Of a DNA stretch of 64,000 nt, positions 26,848 through 37,678 are shown piece after piece; the first letter of the stretch is position 1, and each line of letters starts with the position of its first letter. Source of the stretch: Endozoicomonas sp. G2_2. GTDB taxonomy: Bacteria; Pseudomonadota; Gammaproteobacteria; Nevskiales; Salinisphaeraceae. The stretch spans positions 1 through 64,000 of the forward strand of contig NZ_JAGHQU010000009.1 in NCBI RefSeq assembly GCF_017744135.1, read 5' to 3'. Position numbers and translations under genes: made by a program. The notes beneath the pieces were generated by a model, which was not told the origin of the DNA, ran no database searches, and was given only the letters and a program-made list of their open reading frames with translations.

Positions 26848-27219
26848 CTAGTCCGGCGTTTCCTCGTAACGACGCAGGCGGCGCATCAGCCCCCGCGCGG
26901 CAAGCGTCAGACCGCCGACGATCAGCAGCGCGACCATCGCATACACCCAGAACGGCAGATCTCGCCCGACTGCCAGAACGTAGAGATACGGCGCCGTGTA
27001 ACAAAGCGCCCAGACAAAGATCAGCAACGCGAGCGGCCGCTGTTTGCGGATATGGTGGAACAGCCAGCCGCTCACGATCAGGAACGGCCCCGTGCTCACC
27101 AGATAGATGAGCACGAAGAGCAGCGGGTCCACGGCATGGGCTTCGGCTATGCCACTGAGGTAGTCGATCATCGCACGCAGGCTGGTTGTGGATAGCGACG
27201 CGCCGTCGCTGCGTTCCAT
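26848..27219 (-). CDS. Small membrane protein of unknown function
   Basis: About 123 residues from the ATG at 27219. Other in-frame ATGs at 27276 and 27171 are possible, and none has a good ribosome site. Three hydrophobic segments are visible: LLFVLIYLVSTGPFLIVSGWLF, PLALLIFVWALCYTAPYLYVLAV and WVYAMVALLIVGGLTLAA. An arginine-rich tail RGLMRRLRRYEETPD should be cytosolic. No family was recognised. It is isolated, ending tail-to-tail with tpm. Confidence 0.65.
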   Translation of the reverse strand: MERSDGASLSTTSLRAMIDYLSGIAEAHAVDPLLFVLIYLVSTGPFLIVSGWLFHHIRKQRPLALLIFVWALCYTAPYLYVLAVGRDLPFWVYAMVALLIVGGLTLAARGLMRRLRRYEETPD

Positions 27220-27373
27220 GGGCACGGGAGCTTCGCCACGATACGGTGTTTGCCCGGTATTGGACAGCCACCGCATGCCACTGTCTGTCAGCGCACCCTA
27301 CGCATCTACAGGCCGCCGGGATGCCGCGGCGCGACAGACCGCGAGCCGACTGGGGCATAGCCGCGCCTGCGGC

Positions 27374-27379
27374 TAGAAT
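27374..27379 (+). promoter_or_regulatory. Possible -10 element upstream of the DUF4442 gene
   Basis: TAGAAT matches five of six bases of the sigma-70 -10 consensus and lies 30 bp before the ATG at 27410. The region 17 bp further upstream (TGGGGC) is a poor -35, so this is a weak prediction. Confidence 0.3.
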
Positions 27380-27409
27380 GGTGCGACAGTCTTTTGCAAA
27401 AAAACCGCC

Positions 27410-27883
27410 ATGCACCCTGCCGTACTTCGCCGGATGATGAACGTCTGGCCGCCCTTCGCCGCCAGCGGCATCCATGTCACGCATATGGCGTCCGACTGGT
27501 CGCGGGTGCGGGTCGAACTGCGGCTGCGGCCCTGGAACCGCAACTACATGGGCACCCAGTTCGGCGGCCATCTGTTCAAGATGTGCGACCCGTTCTGGGC
27601 GATCATGGCGCTGGAACGCATGGGTCGCGAATACATCGTCTGGGATGCGGCCGGCGAGATCGACTTTGTCGCGCCGGGCCGCGAGACGGTGCATACCGAA
27701 TTCGTCCTCGACGAGGCCACCTGCGACGAGATGCGCGAAGCCACGGCGACGGGCAAGAAGCACCTGCGCTGGTTCGAGAACGACATCGTCACCGCCGACG
27801 GAACCGTGGTCGCCCGCGTGCGCAAGCAGCTCTATGTCCGGCGCAAGCCCAGGCGCGGCCCGAAACGCCAGAGCCGCGGCTGA
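27410..27883 (+). CDS. DUF4442 hotdog-fold thioesterase-like protein
   Basis: 157 residues. RVRVELRLRPWNRNYMGTQFGGHLFKMCDPFWAIMAL is the DUF4442/YiiD-like hotdog core, where the helix after FGG lines the putative acyl-thioester site. DFVAPGRETVHTEFVLD and ITADGTVVARVRKQLYVRRK form the remaining strands. These proteins are presumed acyl-CoA thioesterases but few are characterised. There is no clear ribosome site before the ATG, so Met9 or Met10 could be the true start. The basic tail RRKPRRGPKRQSRG is unusual. Confidence 0.78.
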   Translation: MHPAVLRRMMNVWPPFAASGIHVTHMASDWSRVRVELRLRPWNRNYMGTQFGGHLFKMCDPFWAIMALERMGREYIVWDAAGEIDFVAPGRETVHTEFVLDEATCDEMREATATGKKHLRWFENDIVTADGTVVARVRKQLYVRRKPRRGPKRQSRG

Positions 27884-28037
27884 CCGACCACCACCGACAC
27901 TACCGCAGCGCGGCCGCCGACCGCGGCCTGCTTGGCGTGATTCACGCGTGGAATCGCGATGATTGGAATCGCCGCACCAGTCGCCATATTGAGGGCATGG
28001 GTCAGCCGCGGCCGCTCGCGCCGCACGGAGAGAAGGC

Positions 28038-29018
28038 TTGGAATACAAGGATTACTACAAGATTCTGGGCGTGGCCCGCGATGCTTCGGCAGACGACATC
28101 AAGCGCGCCTACCGTAAGCTCGCGCGCAAATACCACCCGGACGTGAGTGCCGAAACGGACGCCGACACCCGGTTCAAGGAAGCCAACGAAGCCTACGAGG
28201 TGCTCAAGGATCCGAAAAAGCGGGCCGCCTACGATCAGATCGACCCGACCCGCGCCCACTCGCGCCAGGGCTTCGAACCGCCGCCCGGCTGGAACCCGGG
28301 ATACGAATTTCGCGGTGCCGGCGCGCCCGGCGCCGACACCTCGGGCTTCAGCGACTTCTTCGAATCGCTTTTCGGCCGCGGCTTTGGCGGCTTCGGCCAT
28401 GCCGGTGCGGGCGCCGGCGCGCCGCGCGGCAGCGCGGCGACCCGCGGCCAGGACCATGTCTCGCGCGTCGAACTCGATCTCGAGGATGCCTTCACCGGCG
28501 GCAGCCGCACGATTCGCCTGCGTGCGCCGACGCGCGACGAACGCGGCCGCATGGTCGAACGCGAGCGCTCGCTGAAGATCAACGTGCCCAAGGGCGTACG
28601 CGCCGGTCAGCAGCTGCGGCTATCCGGCCAGGGCATGCCGGGCACGCACGGCGGCGCCGCGGGCGATCTGTATCTGGAGATCGCGTTTCGCGCGCACCCC
28701 TATTTTCGGCTCGACGGCACCGACCTGGTGCTCGACCTGCCGGTCGCGCCCTGGGAGGCCGCGCTGGGCGCCACGGTGAAGACCCCGACCCCCGCCGGCC
28801 CGGTGGATCTTCGTATCCCGCCGAATTCCAACAGCGGCAAACGGCTGCGGCTCAAGGGCCGCGGCATGCCCGGCAAGACGCCCGGCGATCTCTACGTGGT
28901 ACTGGCCATCACCCTGCCGCCGATCGACAACAGCGACGCCGGCGACGAGGCCCGCGCCGTCTACGAGCGCATGGCCGAAGCCATGCCGTTTAACCCGCGC
29001 GCCCGCCTGGGTGTCTAG
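28038..29018 (+). CDS. cbpA: DnaJ-class co-chaperone, CbpA type
   Basis: 326 residues from a TTG start, with GGAGAGAAGG upstream. The N-terminal J domain has HPD at 33-35. A Gly/Phe-rich linker follows ([20 protein letters not shown], about 113-132), then two C-terminal peptide-binding domains. The DnaJ-type cysteine zinc finger is missing, which places it with CbpA. It stimulates DnaK ATPase, and CbpA also binds curved DNA in stationary phase. No CbpM modulator gene follows; the next gene is on the other strand. Confidence 0.92.
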   Translation: MEYKDYYKILGVARDASADDIKRAYRKLARKYHPDVSAETDADTRFKEANEAYEVLKDPKKRAAYDQIDPTRAHSRQGFEPPPGWNPGYEFRGAGAPGADTSGFSDFFESLFGRGFGGFGHAGAGAGAPRGSAATRGQDHVSRVELDLEDAFTGGSRTIRLRAPTRDERGRMVERERSLKINVPKGVRAGQQLRLSGQGMPGTHGGAAGDLYLEIAFRAHPYFRLDGTDLVLDLPVAPWEAALGATVKTPTPAGPVDLRIPPNSNSGKRLRLKGRGMPGKTPGDLYVVLAITLPPIDNSDAGDEARAVYERMAEAMPFNPRARLGV

Positions 29019-29095
29019 GCGCGCGCCACCGCTCCGATCACGACCCGGGTGAACGATCGCTCTGGCGGCGTGCGCCTCCCGATGCCGATAGCCGC

Positions 29096-30781
29096 TCAGC
29101 GGGACGCGAGGTCGAGTTCGTCGATCATCTGCTCGCGCATGCGGTATTTCTGCACCTTGCCGGTGACGGTCAGCGGAAAGCCTTCGACGAAGCGCACGTA
29201 GCGCGGGATCTTGTAGTGGGCGATCTCGCCTTCGCAGAAGGCGCGCAGGCCGGCCTCGTCGAGCGATTCGCCGGCCGCCAGCTGCACCCAGGCACAGATC
29301 TCTTCGCCGAAGCGTTCGTCCGGCACGCCGATCACCTGCACGTCGGCGACCGCCGGGTGGCGATAGAGATACTCCTCGATCTCGCGCGGATAGATATTCT
29401 CACCGCCGCGGATGACCATGTCCTTGAGCCGGCCGACGATCCGGCAGTACCCGGCGTCGTCCATGACGGCGAGATCGCCGGTATGCATCCAGCGCGCCGC
29501 ATCGATGGACTCGGCGGTGCGGGCGTCGTCGTCCCAGTAGCCCAGCATGACGCTGTAACCGCGGGTGCAGTATTCACCCGGCTCGCCGCGCGGCACCACC
29601 CGGCCCTCGACGTTCACGATCTTGATCTCCAGATGGGGATGCACCCGCCCCACCGTGGACACCCGCGCTTCCATGGCATCGTCGACGGCGGTCTGGCAGC
29701 TCACCGGCGAGGTTTCGGTCATGCCGTAGCAGATTGTCACCTCGTCCATATGCATCTCGTCGATCACCCGCTGCATGACGGCCTGCGGACACGGTGAGCC
29801 GGCCATGATGCCGGTCCGCAGGCTGGACAGATCATAGTCGGCGAAATCGGGCTGGCCCATTTCGGCGATGAACATGGTCGGCACGCCGTAAAGCGCGGTA
29901 CAGCGTTCGCCCGCCACCGCTTCGAGCGTGGCCACCGGCTCGAAGGACGCCGCCGGATAGATCACCGCCGCGCCGTGAGTGAGCGCGCCGAGATTGCCCA
30001 TCACCATGCCGAAGCAGTGATACAGGGGTACCGGCACGGCGATACGATCGGTATCGGTCAGGCCCATGCCCTGGCCCACGAACAGGCCGTTGTTGAGAAT
30101 GTTGTGATGCGACAGCGTCGCGCCTTTCGGCCGGCCGGTCGTGCCGCTGGTGAATTGGATATTGATCGGCTCGTCGGCCTGCAGCAGCGGCGCGAGTTCC
30201 TCGACCCGCGCGACGTGCGCCTCGGCAACGCGTTCGGGCAGCTCGTCGAAGTTGAGCATGCCGGGCGTGCGTTCGTCGCCGAGGCGGATGATCATGTCGA
30301 GCGTCGGCAGCGCCGCGCTCTCGAGCGCGCCGGGCGCGCAGTCGGCCAGCTCCGGGGCGAGCGACTGCAGGATCTCGATATAGTCGCTGGCGGAGTGGCG
30401 CGGCATGACGACCAGCGCACGGCAGCCGACCTTGTTGAGCGCGTACTCCACCTCGGCGCGCCGGTATGCCGGATTGATGTTGACCAGAATGAGCCCCGCC
30501 TTGGCGCTGGCGTACTGGGTGATCAGCCACTCCGCACAGTTATGCGCCCAGATACCGATCCGCTCGCCCGGCGCGAGCCCCAGCGCCACGAAGGCGGCCG
30601 CGTACCGATCCACCTGCTGCTTGAGTTCGGCGTAGCGCCAGCGTATCGACTGGTGACAGCTGACCAGTGCCAGGTTGTCGGGCCACTGTTCGGCCGCACG
30701 GTCGAACGCCTGCCCGATGGTCTCGCCCTGCAGGGGCGTGGGGTGCGCGCCGTGGGTATAGCTCGGCTTGGCCGTGCGCAT
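29096..30781 (-). CDS. Acyl-CoA synthetase, AMP-binding family
   Basis: 561 residues. [18 protein letters not shown] is the ATP/AMP-binding P-loop, YGMTETSP the adenylate motif, and [20 protein letters not shown] the hinge and C-terminal lid with the final catalytic lysine in [14 protein letters not shown]. It activates a carboxylate to an acyl-CoA through an acyl-adenylate. The overall pattern is like medium-chain ACSF2/FadD3-like enzymes rather than acetyl-CoA synthetase. GGAGGAG lies before the ATG. Transcription is on the minus strand, 269 bp downstream of the malic enzyme gene. Confidence 0.9.
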   Translation of the reverse strand: MRTAKPSYTHGAHPTPLQGETIGQAFDRAAEQWPDNLALVSCHQSIRWRYAELKQQVDRYAAAFVALGLAPGERIGIWAHNCAEWLITQYASAKAGLILVNINPAYRRAEVEYALNKVGCRALVVMPRHSASDYIEILQSLAPELADCAPGALESAALPTLDMIIRLGDERTPGMLNFDELPERVAEAHVARVEELAPLLQADEPINIQFTSGTTGRPKGATLSHHNILNNGLFVGQGMGLTDTDRIAVPVPLYHCFGMVMGNLGALTHGAAVIYPAASFEPVATLEAVAGERCTALYGVPTMFIAEMGQPDFADYDLSSLRTGIMAGSPCPQAVMQRVIDEMHMDEVTICYGMTETSPVSCQTAVDDAMEARVSTVGRVHPHLEIKIVNVEGRVVPRGEPGEYCTRGYSVMLGYWDDDARTAESIDAARWMHTGDLAVMDDAGYCRIVGRLKDMVIRGGENIYPREIEEYLYRHPAVADVQVIGVPDERFGEEICAWVQLAAGESLDEAGLRAFCEGEIAHYKIPRYVRFVEGFPLTVTGKVQKYRMREQMIDELDLASR

Positions 30782-31050
30782 GTTGTCGCTCCTCCGGCAT
30801 CCGTCGATGCCCGCCGTCGCAGCCGCTTTGCCGCTGCTGTTGTTGTGGTTCGATTACCGCAACAACGGCCGCGAAAGACAAGCGATCACAGTCGTGTGCC
30901 CGCCAAACGGCCCGACCGGCGCGCGGCGATGGCCGTATTGACGCGTTCACGCCGTCGCCGGCGCCACCTGTCGACTTTGGTCGCAGCGCGACGTGTACGG
31001 GCCTTCGAGCGCCCGGTGCGCGCTGGCGCGCACGCCGCGCTGAGGCCTCG

Positions 31051-32742
31051 CTAGAAGGCAGCCCGGCGATAGCGCCGATAGCGCGGATACCAGAAATGCC
31101 GGGCAACGCTCTCGCGGATCGCGTCGTCGCTGGATTTCAGCGCCACGCCTTCGGCCTGCGCCTGACGGGCCACCGCCACGGCGATGGCCTGGCTGAGTTC
31201 GCGTACCGCCTCGAGCGGGGGCAGCAGCGCGCCCTCGCCGTGCATGGCCAGCGGCGAGTTTTCGGCCAGTGCCCGCGAAGCGGCCATGAGCATTTCGTCG
31301 GTCACGCGCGAGGCACGTGCGGCGATGACGCCAAGGCCGATGCCGGGAAAGATATAGGCGTTGTTGCACTGGGCGATCGGGCGCTGCTCATCGCCGACCG
31401 TCGCCGGATCGAACGGGCTGCCGGTGGCGACCAATGCGTCGCCGTTCGTCCAGTCCAGAATCTCCTGCGGCGTGGCCTCCACCTTCCAGGTCGGGTTCGA
31501 CAGCGGCATGACCAGCGGATGCGCACAGTATGCGTGCATCGTCTCGATTACCTGCTGCGAGAACAGCCCGCGCTGTCCGGACACGCCGATCAGCACGCTC
31601 GGCCGGGCGTTGTCGATCACGGTCAGCAAGGGGTCATCGCCGGTCGAGGATGGCCAGTCGTCGGCGACCGAGCGGGGCTGGGCCAGCCGGCGCTGGAAAT
31701 CATAGAGACCGCTCATCGCGTCGGTGACCAGGCCGTCGCGGTCGATCATGTAGATACGCGCCCGCGCCTCGCGCTCGCTCAGGCCTGCATCGGTCATGGC
31801 GACCACGATCTGCTCGGCGATGCCGCAGCCCGCCGAGCCTGCGCCGACGAAGGCGACGCGCTGGTCGGCGATCGACTCTTGCTTGGCCTTGCAGGCCGCC
31901 AGCAGCGACCCGACGACGACCGCGGCGGTGCCCTGGATATCGTCGTTGAAGCAGCACATCTGGTCGCGGTAGCGCGCGAGCAGCGGCATGGCGTTGCGCT
32001 GGGCAAAGTCCTCGAACTGCAGCAACACGTTCGGCCAGCGACGCCGGATCGCCTGCACGAACAGGTCCACGAATTCGGCGTATTCGGCATCGGAAATACG
32101 CTCGTGACGCCAGCCCATGTACATGGGGTCGTCGAGCAGCTGCTGGTTGTTCGTGCCCACGTCCAGCACCACCGGCAGCGTGTATGCCGGGCTGATCCCG
32201 CCGCAGGCGGTGTACAGCGACAGCTTGCCGATGGGAATGCCCATGCCGCCGATGCCCTGGTCGCCCAGCCCGAGAATGCGCTCGCCGTCGGTGACCACGA
32301 TCACCTTGACGTTGTCCTTGGTGGCGCTGCGGATGATGTCGTCGATGCGATGCCGATCTGGATAGGACACGAAAATACCGCGGTGATTGCGATAGATTTC
32401 AGAGAACTTCTCGCAGGCACGCCCGACAGTGGGCGTATAGATGATCGGCAGCATTTCCTCGAGATGATCTTCCAGCAGACGGAAGAACATCGTCTCGTTA
32501 TCGTCCTGAATGCCGCGCAGATAGATGTGCTTGTCGAGGTCGTTGGTACAGGTCTGGTACTGCTGGTACGCGCGTTCGACCTGCTCGTCGATGGTTTCCA
32601 CGTTCTGCGGCAGCAAGCCCACCAGATTGAACGCCACGCGCTCGTCGGCATCGAAGGCGTTGCCCTTGTTGAGCAACGGCATCTCGAGCAGGGTCGGGCC
32701 GGCATAGGGGATATAGAGCGGTCGCTTGGCGTCCTGGGTCAT
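31051..32742 (-). CDS. maeA: NAD-dependent malic enzyme
   Basis: 563 residues, nearly the same length as E. coli MaeA (SfcA). It decarboxylates malate to pyruvate. [15 protein letters not shown] (101-115) contains the catalytic tyrosine, [19 protein letters not shown] the metal and lysine region, and [14 protein letters not shown] the dinucleotide-binding loop. The longer frame to 32811 is not used because [15 protein letters not shown] is the typical start. It probably has its own promoter and supplies pyruvate and reducing power along with the Entner-Doudoroff route. Confidence 0.94.
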   Translation of the reverse strand: MTQDAKRPLYIPYAGPTLLEMPLLNKGNAFDADERVAFNLVGLLPQNVETIDEQVERAYQQYQTCTNDLDKHIYLRGIQDDNETMFFRLLEDHLEEMLPIIYTPTVGRACEKFSEIYRNHRGIFVSYPDRHRIDDIIRSATKDNVKVIVVTDGERILGLGDQGIGGMGIPIGKLSLYTACGGISPAYTLPVVLDVGTNNQQLLDDPMYMGWRHERISDAEYAEFVDLFVQAIRRRWPNVLLQFEDFAQRNAMPLLARYRDQMCCFNDDIQGTAAVVVGSLLAACKAKQESIADQRVAFVGAGSAGCGIAEQIVVAMTDAGLSEREARARIYMIDRDGLVTDAMSGLYDFQRRLAQPRSVADDWPSSTGDDPLLTVIDNARPSVLIGVSGQRGLFSQQVIETMHAYCAHPLVMPLSNPTWKVEATPQEILDWTNGDALVATGSPFDPATVGDEQRPIAQCNNAYIFPGIGLGVIAARASRVTDEMLMAASRALAENSPLAMHGEGALLPPLEAVRELSQAIAVAVARQAQAEGVALKSSDDAIRESVARHFWYPRYRRYRRAAF

Positions 32743-32893
32743 CGAGCGGTCGGCAGGTTGGAATTCAAACGCGCACAGCATAACGCCTGCGGGCCGGCGC
32801 GGGTCGCACACACCGTTGCCGCGCCCGCGTCGCGTTTCACCGAGGCGGTCGGGCGTGCTATATCAAAGGCCCAATTCGATGTGCCGCAACGCC

Positions 32894-33283
32894 ATGCCCG
32901 TCACCAAATCCGCCCAGCAACTCGTCGATACCGCCCGTGAACGCATCGTCTCGCTTACGCCGCAGGAAGTGGCCACCCAGCGCGACCTGCCCGGCGTACT
33001 GCTCGTCGACTTGCGTGACGTGCGCGAGCGCAAGCGCGAGGGTTTCGTGCCCGGCTCGCTGCACGTGCCGCGCGGCATGCTCGAGTTCTGGGTCGACCCG
33101 GGCAGCCCGTACCACAAGCCGGAGCTGGCGCGCGCGGAGTCGCTGATCCTTTACTGCAACAAGGGCTGGCGCTCGGCGCTGGCGGCCGCGACGCTCAACG
33201 ACATGGGCCTCGAGGACGTGGCCGACATGGCCGGCGGCTTCGAGCGCTGGCGCAACGAGATCGGCGACGTCAGCCACGACTGA
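32894..33283 (+). CDS. Single-domain rhodanese-like sulfurtransferase
   Basis: 129 residues. The rhodanese fold has LLVDLRDVRERKREGFVPGSLHVPRG and the active-site loop YCNKGWRSALAA with nucleophile C88. The six-residue loop fits sulfur transfer rather than phosphatase activity. No signal peptide is present, so it is cytosolic. An ATG five codons upstream (32879) is an alternative start. An ETHE1-like persulfide dioxygenase is encoded 3 kb away, and the two could act in the same sulfide-oxidation route, but they are not in one operon. Confidence 0.85.
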   Translation: MPVTKSAQQLVDTARERIVSLTPQEVATQRDLPGVLLVDLRDVRERKREGFVPGSLHVPRGMLEFWVDPGSPYHKPELARAESLILYCNKGWRSALAAATLNDMGLEDVADMAGGFERWRNEIGDVSHD

Positions 33284-33404
33284 CCCCGTTCGCGGACAAC
33301 GCCGTGCGGCGCGCTATCATTCAGTCACCGCATTGATCCGATAGCGAAATGTCCGCCCATTCCGCCGCGCGGGCCGGCACTGCGCCGCGCCTCTCGACGA
33401 CACC

Positions 33405-35174
33405 ATGACCCTAGACGCCCTGCTCACCCTCGCCGTGCTCGTCGGCGTGTTCGCCGTGCTCACCATGACCCGCATCGCCGTGGACGCGGTGCTGGTCGGC
33501 GGGCTGATCGTGCTCCTGCTCAGCGGGGTCGTGAATGCCGAAGCGGCGTTTGCCGGTTTCTCCAACCGCGGGCTCGTGACCATCGCCGCGCTGTATATCG
33601 TGGTGGCCGGCCTGCGCGATACCGGCGCCACCCAGATGCTGGCCACGCGCGTATTGCGCCGGCCCCGTTCCGTTGCCCACGCGCAGGCGCAACTCGTGCT
33701 GCCGACCGCTCTGCTGAGCGCGTTTCTCAACAACACGCCGGTAGTCGCCGCGCTCATTCCCGCCGTGTCGGACTGGTGCCGCAAGCACGGCCTGTCGGTG
33801 TCGCAGCTGATGATGCCGCTGAGCTTCGCCGCCATTCTCGGCGGCACCTGCACGCTCATCGGCACCAGCACCAACCTGCTGGTCAACAGCCTGCTCGTTC
33901 AACAGGGCATCGACGACGGGCTGGGCATGTTCGAGCTGGCCTGGGTCGGCCTGCCCGTCGCCCTGCTGGGCATCGCGCTAATGATCGGCGCCAGCCGCTG
34001 GCTGCTGCCGGATCGCACGCCCGCGCTCGGCCGCATGGATAATCCGCGCGAGTACAGCGTGGAAATGATGGTCGCCGCCGGCGGTCCGCTGGAAGGCCAG
34101 ACGATCGAGGGCGCCGGCCTGCGCCAGCTGCCGGGCATGTATCTGGCCGAAATCGAACGCGACGGCCATATCCTGCCGGCCGTTTCACCGCGCGAACCGC
34201 TGCAGGGCGAGGACCGGCTGGTGTTCGTGGGCATCGTCGATTCGGTCGTCGACTTGCAGAAGACGCGCGGGCTGGTGCCGGCCACCGAACAGATCTTCAA
34301 GCTCGACACGCCGCGCCGCGCGCGGGTGCTCATCGAGGCCGTGGTTTCGCACAGCTGCCCGCTCGTGGGGACGACCATTCGCGCGGGCGGCTTTCGCGGC
34401 CAGTACAACGCCGTGGTGCTCGCGGTCGCCCGAGACGGCGCGCGCATCCAGCGCAAGATCGGCGACATCGTGCTCCAGCCCGGCGATACGCTGCTGCTCG
34501 AGGCGCGGCCGTCGTTCGTCACCCAGCAGCGGCATTCGCGCGATTTCTTTCTGGTGAGCCAGATCGAGGACTCCCAGCCGCCCCAGCACCACCGCGCCTA
34601 TGCCGCGATCACGATCGTGGTCGGGCTGGTCGCCAGCGTTACCGTGGGGCTCACGGATATCCTGCACGCCGCGCTCGGCGCCGCCGCGCTGATGCTGCTG
34701 GCGCGCTGCTGCACGCTGGGCTCGGCGCGCAAGACGCTGGACTGGCCGTTGCTGGTCGCCATCGGCGCGGCCATCGGCATCGGCGCGGCCGTGGAGCAGA
34801 CGGGGCTGGCGGCCGCGCTGGCCGGCGGGTTCATTGGCCTGGCCGGGTCGTCGACATACGCGGCGCTGACCGCGCTGTTCGTGACCACGGTACTGATCAG
34901 CTCCATGGTGACCAACAATGCGGCCGCCGTGATCATGTTTCCTCTTGCCGTATCGCTGGCCCAGGGCGCGTCCCAGTCGCCCATGCCCTACGCGATCGTG
35001 GTCCTGATCGCGGCCTCGGCGAGTTTTCTGACCCCGATCGGCTATCAGACCAATCTCATGGTCTACGGCCCGGGCGGCTATCGTTTCACCGACTTCCTGC
35101 GTCTGGGCGCGCCGCTCACGCTGCTCGTCGGCGTGATCACGCTCACGCTCGTGCCGTGGGTCTGGCCTGTCTGA
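33405..35174 (+). CDS. SLC13 (DASS)-family permease with two RCK_C domains
   Basis: 589 residues. Two blocks of membrane segments (about 1-190 and 400-589) flank a cytosolic insert with two TrkA-C-type regulatory domains (about 205-290 and 300-380). [16 protein letters not shown] and [15 protein letters not shown] in the first half, and [13 protein letters not shown] with [18 protein letters not shown] in the second, are the paired substrate/sodium motifs of the family. The RCK insert distinguishes it from dicarboxylate transporters and is common in sulfate- or anion-type permeases. The substrate is not decided by sequence. It appears monocistronic. Confidence 0.88.
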   Translation: MTLDALLTLAVLVGVFAVLTMTRIAVDAVLVGGLIVLLLSGVVNAEAAFAGFSNRGLVTIAALYIVVAGLRDTGATQMLATRVLRRPRSVAHAQAQLVLPTALLSAFLNNTPVVAALIPAVSDWCRKHGLSVSQLMMPLSFAAILGGTCTLIGTSTNLLVNSLLVQQGIDDGLGMFELAWVGLPVALLGIALMIGASRWLLPDRTPALGRMDNPREYSVEMMVAAGGPLEGQTIEGAGLRQLPGMYLAEIERDGHILPAVSPREPLQGEDRLVFVGIVDSVVDLQKTRGLVPATEQIFKLDTPRRARVLIEAVVSHSCPLVGTTIRAGGFRGQYNAVVLAVARDGARIQRKIGDIVLQPGDTLLLEARPSFVTQQRHSRDFFLVSQIEDSQPPQHHRAYAAITIVVGLVASVTVGLTDILHAALGAAALMLLARCCTLGSARKTLDWPLLVAIGAAIGIGAAVEQTGLAAALAGGFIGLAGSSTYAALTALFVTTVLISSMVTNNAAAVIMFPLAVSLAQGASQSPMPYAIVVLIAASASFLTPIGYQTNLMVYGPGGYRFTDFLRLGAPLTLLVGVITLTLVPWVWPV

Positions 35175-35232
35175 CACACCGCGTCCGCCCCGCCGCGAGG
35201 ACGGGCCGGAGCACAGGCTTCGACCGCCCGCA

Positions 35233-36150
35233 TCATTCGCCCGCGATCGGCTTGACCCCGCCGAAGGCGTGACGCCGCATGTGCAGGAAGGTCAGAAGGC
35301 GTTCGTACTGGTCGAGGATGTCGTCGATGATCTGGGCCTGGCTGTAGTGCATCAAATCGTAGCCCTGGCTGCCGTCGATCAGGTGCACTTCCAGGCGGAA
35401 GTACTCGGTCTTGGCCGACTGCGGCCGGGTCGCAAAGGCCGGCCGGATGGCCGGGGTCGGCCAGATGCCGTAGACGAAGTCCTGCTCGTCCGCCATCGCG
35501 GCACGCAGCGCCAGCCCGTTCTCGGCGCCGACATCGGTTTCGATCTCCGCGGCAACCCCCTGGCCGGCCAGTGCGTCACGCACCTCGGCCATCGCGCGCC
35601 GCCCGGTTTCGGCCAGGAAACGCTCGGCTTCGGCCTGGTCGGGAAAGCGCATCGCGCGCGAAAGACGCTTGCGCCAGGCGCCGGGCTCGGCGCCGCCGGC
35701 GGAAATGCGGCCCGACAGATCACCGGACATCGCCGCGATATGGCTGCGCTCCTTGAAACCTTCCGTTCGCAGCGATCGGAACAGGCCGAACATCATGAAG
35801 AACAGCACGATCGAGAACGGCAGGCCGGTGACCACCACCGCGCTCTGCAATGCGTCCAGACCGCCCGCCATCAGCAAGGCGAGTGTGAGGGCGCCGATGA
35901 TCACCGCCCAGAGCGTGCGCATCCAGGCGGGCGCGTCGTTGTTCACGTTCTCGAGCCGGTAGGTGAAGTTCGACAGCACCAGTGCGCCCGAATCCCCAGA
36001 GGTCACGAAGAACACGATCGCCAGAACGGTCGCCACGATCGTGGTCAACCCGGCCCACGGCAGCTGCTGCAGAAATAGGTAGATCGACGAGGCCGGATTG
36101 TTCATCGCCTGGTCGCCGAAATCACCCGCGCCCTGCATGACCATGTCCAT
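35233..36150 (-). pseudogene. betT: N-terminally truncated BetT-type choline transporter
   Basis: The 305-residue frame matches only the second part of BetT-like BCCT transporters. FFVTSGDSGALVLSNFTYRLENV, LMAGGLDALQ and the cytosolic osmoregulatory tail ending SQGYDLMHYSQAQIIDDILDQYERLLTFLHMRR are clear. Full BetT proteins are about 650-680 residues, so roughly the first half, including the choline-binding tryptophans and most membrane helices, is missing. Only 196 bp separate it from the next gene, so the lost part was deleted, not frame-shifted. It has an ATG but would yield three or four helices and no transport path. Confidence 0.82.
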
Positions 36151-36204
36151 GGCGGAATTCCCCCATGATCGACATCCACACCATCCGGCGCATCACTTCA
36201 TACT

Positions 36205-36241
36205 GTTTTGCACACCGGCTTTTGACAAGCCTGTGGATAAG
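36205..36241. repeat. DnaA-box-like inverted repeat, copy A
   Basis: A left half GTTTTGCACA (36205-36214) faces a right half TGTGGATAAG (36232-36241) across a 17-base spacer ending in GACAAGCC. The right half contains TGTGGATAA, the exact complement of the DnaA box TTATCCACA. The left half fits the relaxed box TTWTNCACA. It lies between the betT remnant and the ETHE1-like gene. Confidence 0.55.
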
Positions 36242-36346
36242 GCGTTGGCGAGCGCCGCCAGCCCTTCTACAGCGGGCGCTGCGGGCGAATTGGTTAGCAA
36301 TTAACCAGTTGCGAACCGCGTGCGACGAGACGGGCCCGAACCGACT

Positions 36347-37213
36347 CTAGAATCGATTAAGCGGAATCTTCAGATACCGCTGCCCGTTCGATTCGGCCGG
36401 CGGCATTGCGCCGCCGCGGATATTGATCTGCAGCGCAGCGAGCATGCGATCGGGCAGCGGCAACTCGGCGTCGCGACGTTCGCGCATGGCCACGAAGCGG
36501 TCCTCGTTCATGTCCTGCAGGTGCGGGTTGTCGCGCTTCTGCTCGGCGACGGTCGCGATCCAGCGTGGTTCACGGCCGCCCGGTCGGTAGTCGTGGCCGG
36601 TAAAGAGCCGGGTCTCATCGGGCAGACTCAGAATCTCGCCGATCGAACGATAGAGCGCGCGCGCATCCGCGCCCGGGAAGTCTGCGCGGGCCGTGCCGAA
36701 ATCCGGCATGAACAGGGTGTCGTGCACGAACGCGGCATCACCCACGACATAAGTGATCGACGCCAGCGTATGGCCCGGTGAAAACATCACGTAGGCCGGC
36801 AATGTGCCGATCCGAAAGCGTTCGCCCGCCGCGAACAGATGATCCCATTGCCGCCCATCGGTATGAAAATCCGCGCCGAAGTTGTAGATATCCTTCCACA
36901 GCGCCTGCACCTCCGTAACCCGGCGGCCGATCGCACGCGGGGCGTCGAACAGGGTCTGCAGGTAGCAGGCGGCCGAGAGATGGTCCGCGTGTGGATGGGT
37001 GTCGAGAATCCACTCGACCTCGAGCGACCGGGCCCGTATGAACGCTGCGATCTCGTCGGCCTGCTCGGTGCCGGTCGTCGCGGCCGCCGGGTCGAAGTCC
37101 AGCACCGGATCGATGATGGCGCAGCGATTCGTTGCGGTGTCGATCACCACGTACTGGACGCTGCCCGTTGGCTCGTCATAAAAACCAACGACTTCGGGAG
37201 AATGCTGCGACAT
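36347..37213 (-). CDS. Metallo-beta-lactamase-fold persulfide dioxygenase (ETHE1/Blh-like)
   Basis: 288 residues. THPHADHLSA (72-81) is the HxHxDH metal motif, SPGHTLAS and FTGHDYRPGGREPR supply the later ligands, and VLDFDPAAATTGTEQADEIAAFI is characteristic of the Blh/SdoA branch. This family oxidises glutathione persulfide to sulfite with a single iron. There is no fused rhodanese domain. The ATG follows CGAGGGC. In other bacteria such genes are often under the sulfide-responsive ArsR-type repressor BigR, which is not encoded here. Confidence 0.85.
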   Translation of the reverse strand: MSQHSPEVVGFYDEPTGSVQYVVIDTATNRCAIIDPVLDFDPAAATTGTEQADEIAAFIRARSLEVEWILDTHPHADHLSAACYLQTLFDAPRAIGRRVTEVQALWKDIYNFGADFHTDGRQWDHLFAAGERFRIGTLPAYVMFSPGHTLASITYVVGDAAFVHDTLFMPDFGTARADFPGADARALYRSIGEILSLPDETRLFTGHDYRPGGREPRWIATVAEQKRDNPHLQDMNEDRFVAMRERRDAELPLPDRMLAALQINIRGGAMPPAESNGQRYLKIPLNRF

Positions 37214-37240
37214 ACGGCCCTCGGTAAAGCGCGGCGCGCC

Positions 37241-37272
37241 ATCATAACTTTTGCGTATATCGTTATTCTATC
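37241..37272 (-). promoter_or_regulatory. AT-rich promoter region of the ETHE1-like gene
   Basis: Read on the minus strand, TATGAT (37246-37241) matches five of six -10 bases and lies 28 bp before the ATG. No good -35 is present. An imperfect repeat ATAAC/GTTAT flanks the segment, so an activator or an ArsR-type repressor may act here. The stretch is notably AT-rich for this genome. Confidence 0.35.
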
Positions 37273-37422
37273 ACGGCAAATAAGCACGGCCAGTTGTCGC
37301 ATCGCCGGCTGTGGTCTTGCCATATCCGCGCGCAGCGATCGCGCGCCCCAAGCGACGCGACCACAGGTGACCGATGCGAAAGCCCGGCCCGCGCGCCGAA
37401 TCGCGGCGCCGGGCCCGCGCAT

Positions 37423-37460
37423 GTTTTACCCAAGACCTCTGGGCAACCTTGTGGATAGAC
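37423..37460. repeat. DnaA-box-like inverted repeat, copy B
   Basis: A degenerate left half (GTTTTACCCAAG) precedes CTTGTGGATAGAC, whose TGTGGATAG differs by one base from the DnaA-box complement. The following ~80 bp resemble the flank of copy D: ACGGCGCAC...CGTAATGCC, then TTTTCTGTCC, against CCGGCGCAC...GGTAACGCC and TTTCTGTCC. Confidence 0.45.
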
Positions 37461-37678
37461 GGCGCACGAAGACTCGTAATGCCCGCAGAACGGGCGCTGC
37501 ACCTGAGGTGGTTATTTTCTGTCCAGAAGGCAGGGGCACACCGAACTTACAACGGCCAGCCGCGCAGACCGATCGGACGCAGGTCAAATCCGCGGGCGGG
37601 CACGCCTGCATGCGTTGCAACCACCGGTGCCGCTATGCGATGGATGATGCACAAATCACCATTTGAAACGGAATCGAC

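Larger units (their letters stand above)
37214..37678. other. 465-bp gene-free region
   Basis: Apart from the promoter-like segment at 37241-37272 and repeat copy B, no open frame here gives a protein-like product. A GC hairpin GCCCGGC...GCCGGGC lies around 37382-37414. The rest shows nothing I can name. Confidence 0.6.

Noticed and set aside
27187-27195. TGTGGATAG, a DnaA-box-like site near the small membrane-protein gene
   Set aside because: It lacks the facing half and spacer motif of the 36-38 kb repeats, so it is probably chance.
30931-31054. Small arginine-rich plus-strand frame (MAVLTRSRRRRRHL...) between the acyl-CoA synthetase and malic enzyme genes
   Set aside because: No ribosome site, only basic low-complexity residues, and it overlaps the malic enzyme stop.
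30667-32940. 757-codon plus-strand frame opposite the malic enzyme gene
   Set aside because: Antisense shadow; the malic enzyme on the other strand has all family motifs.
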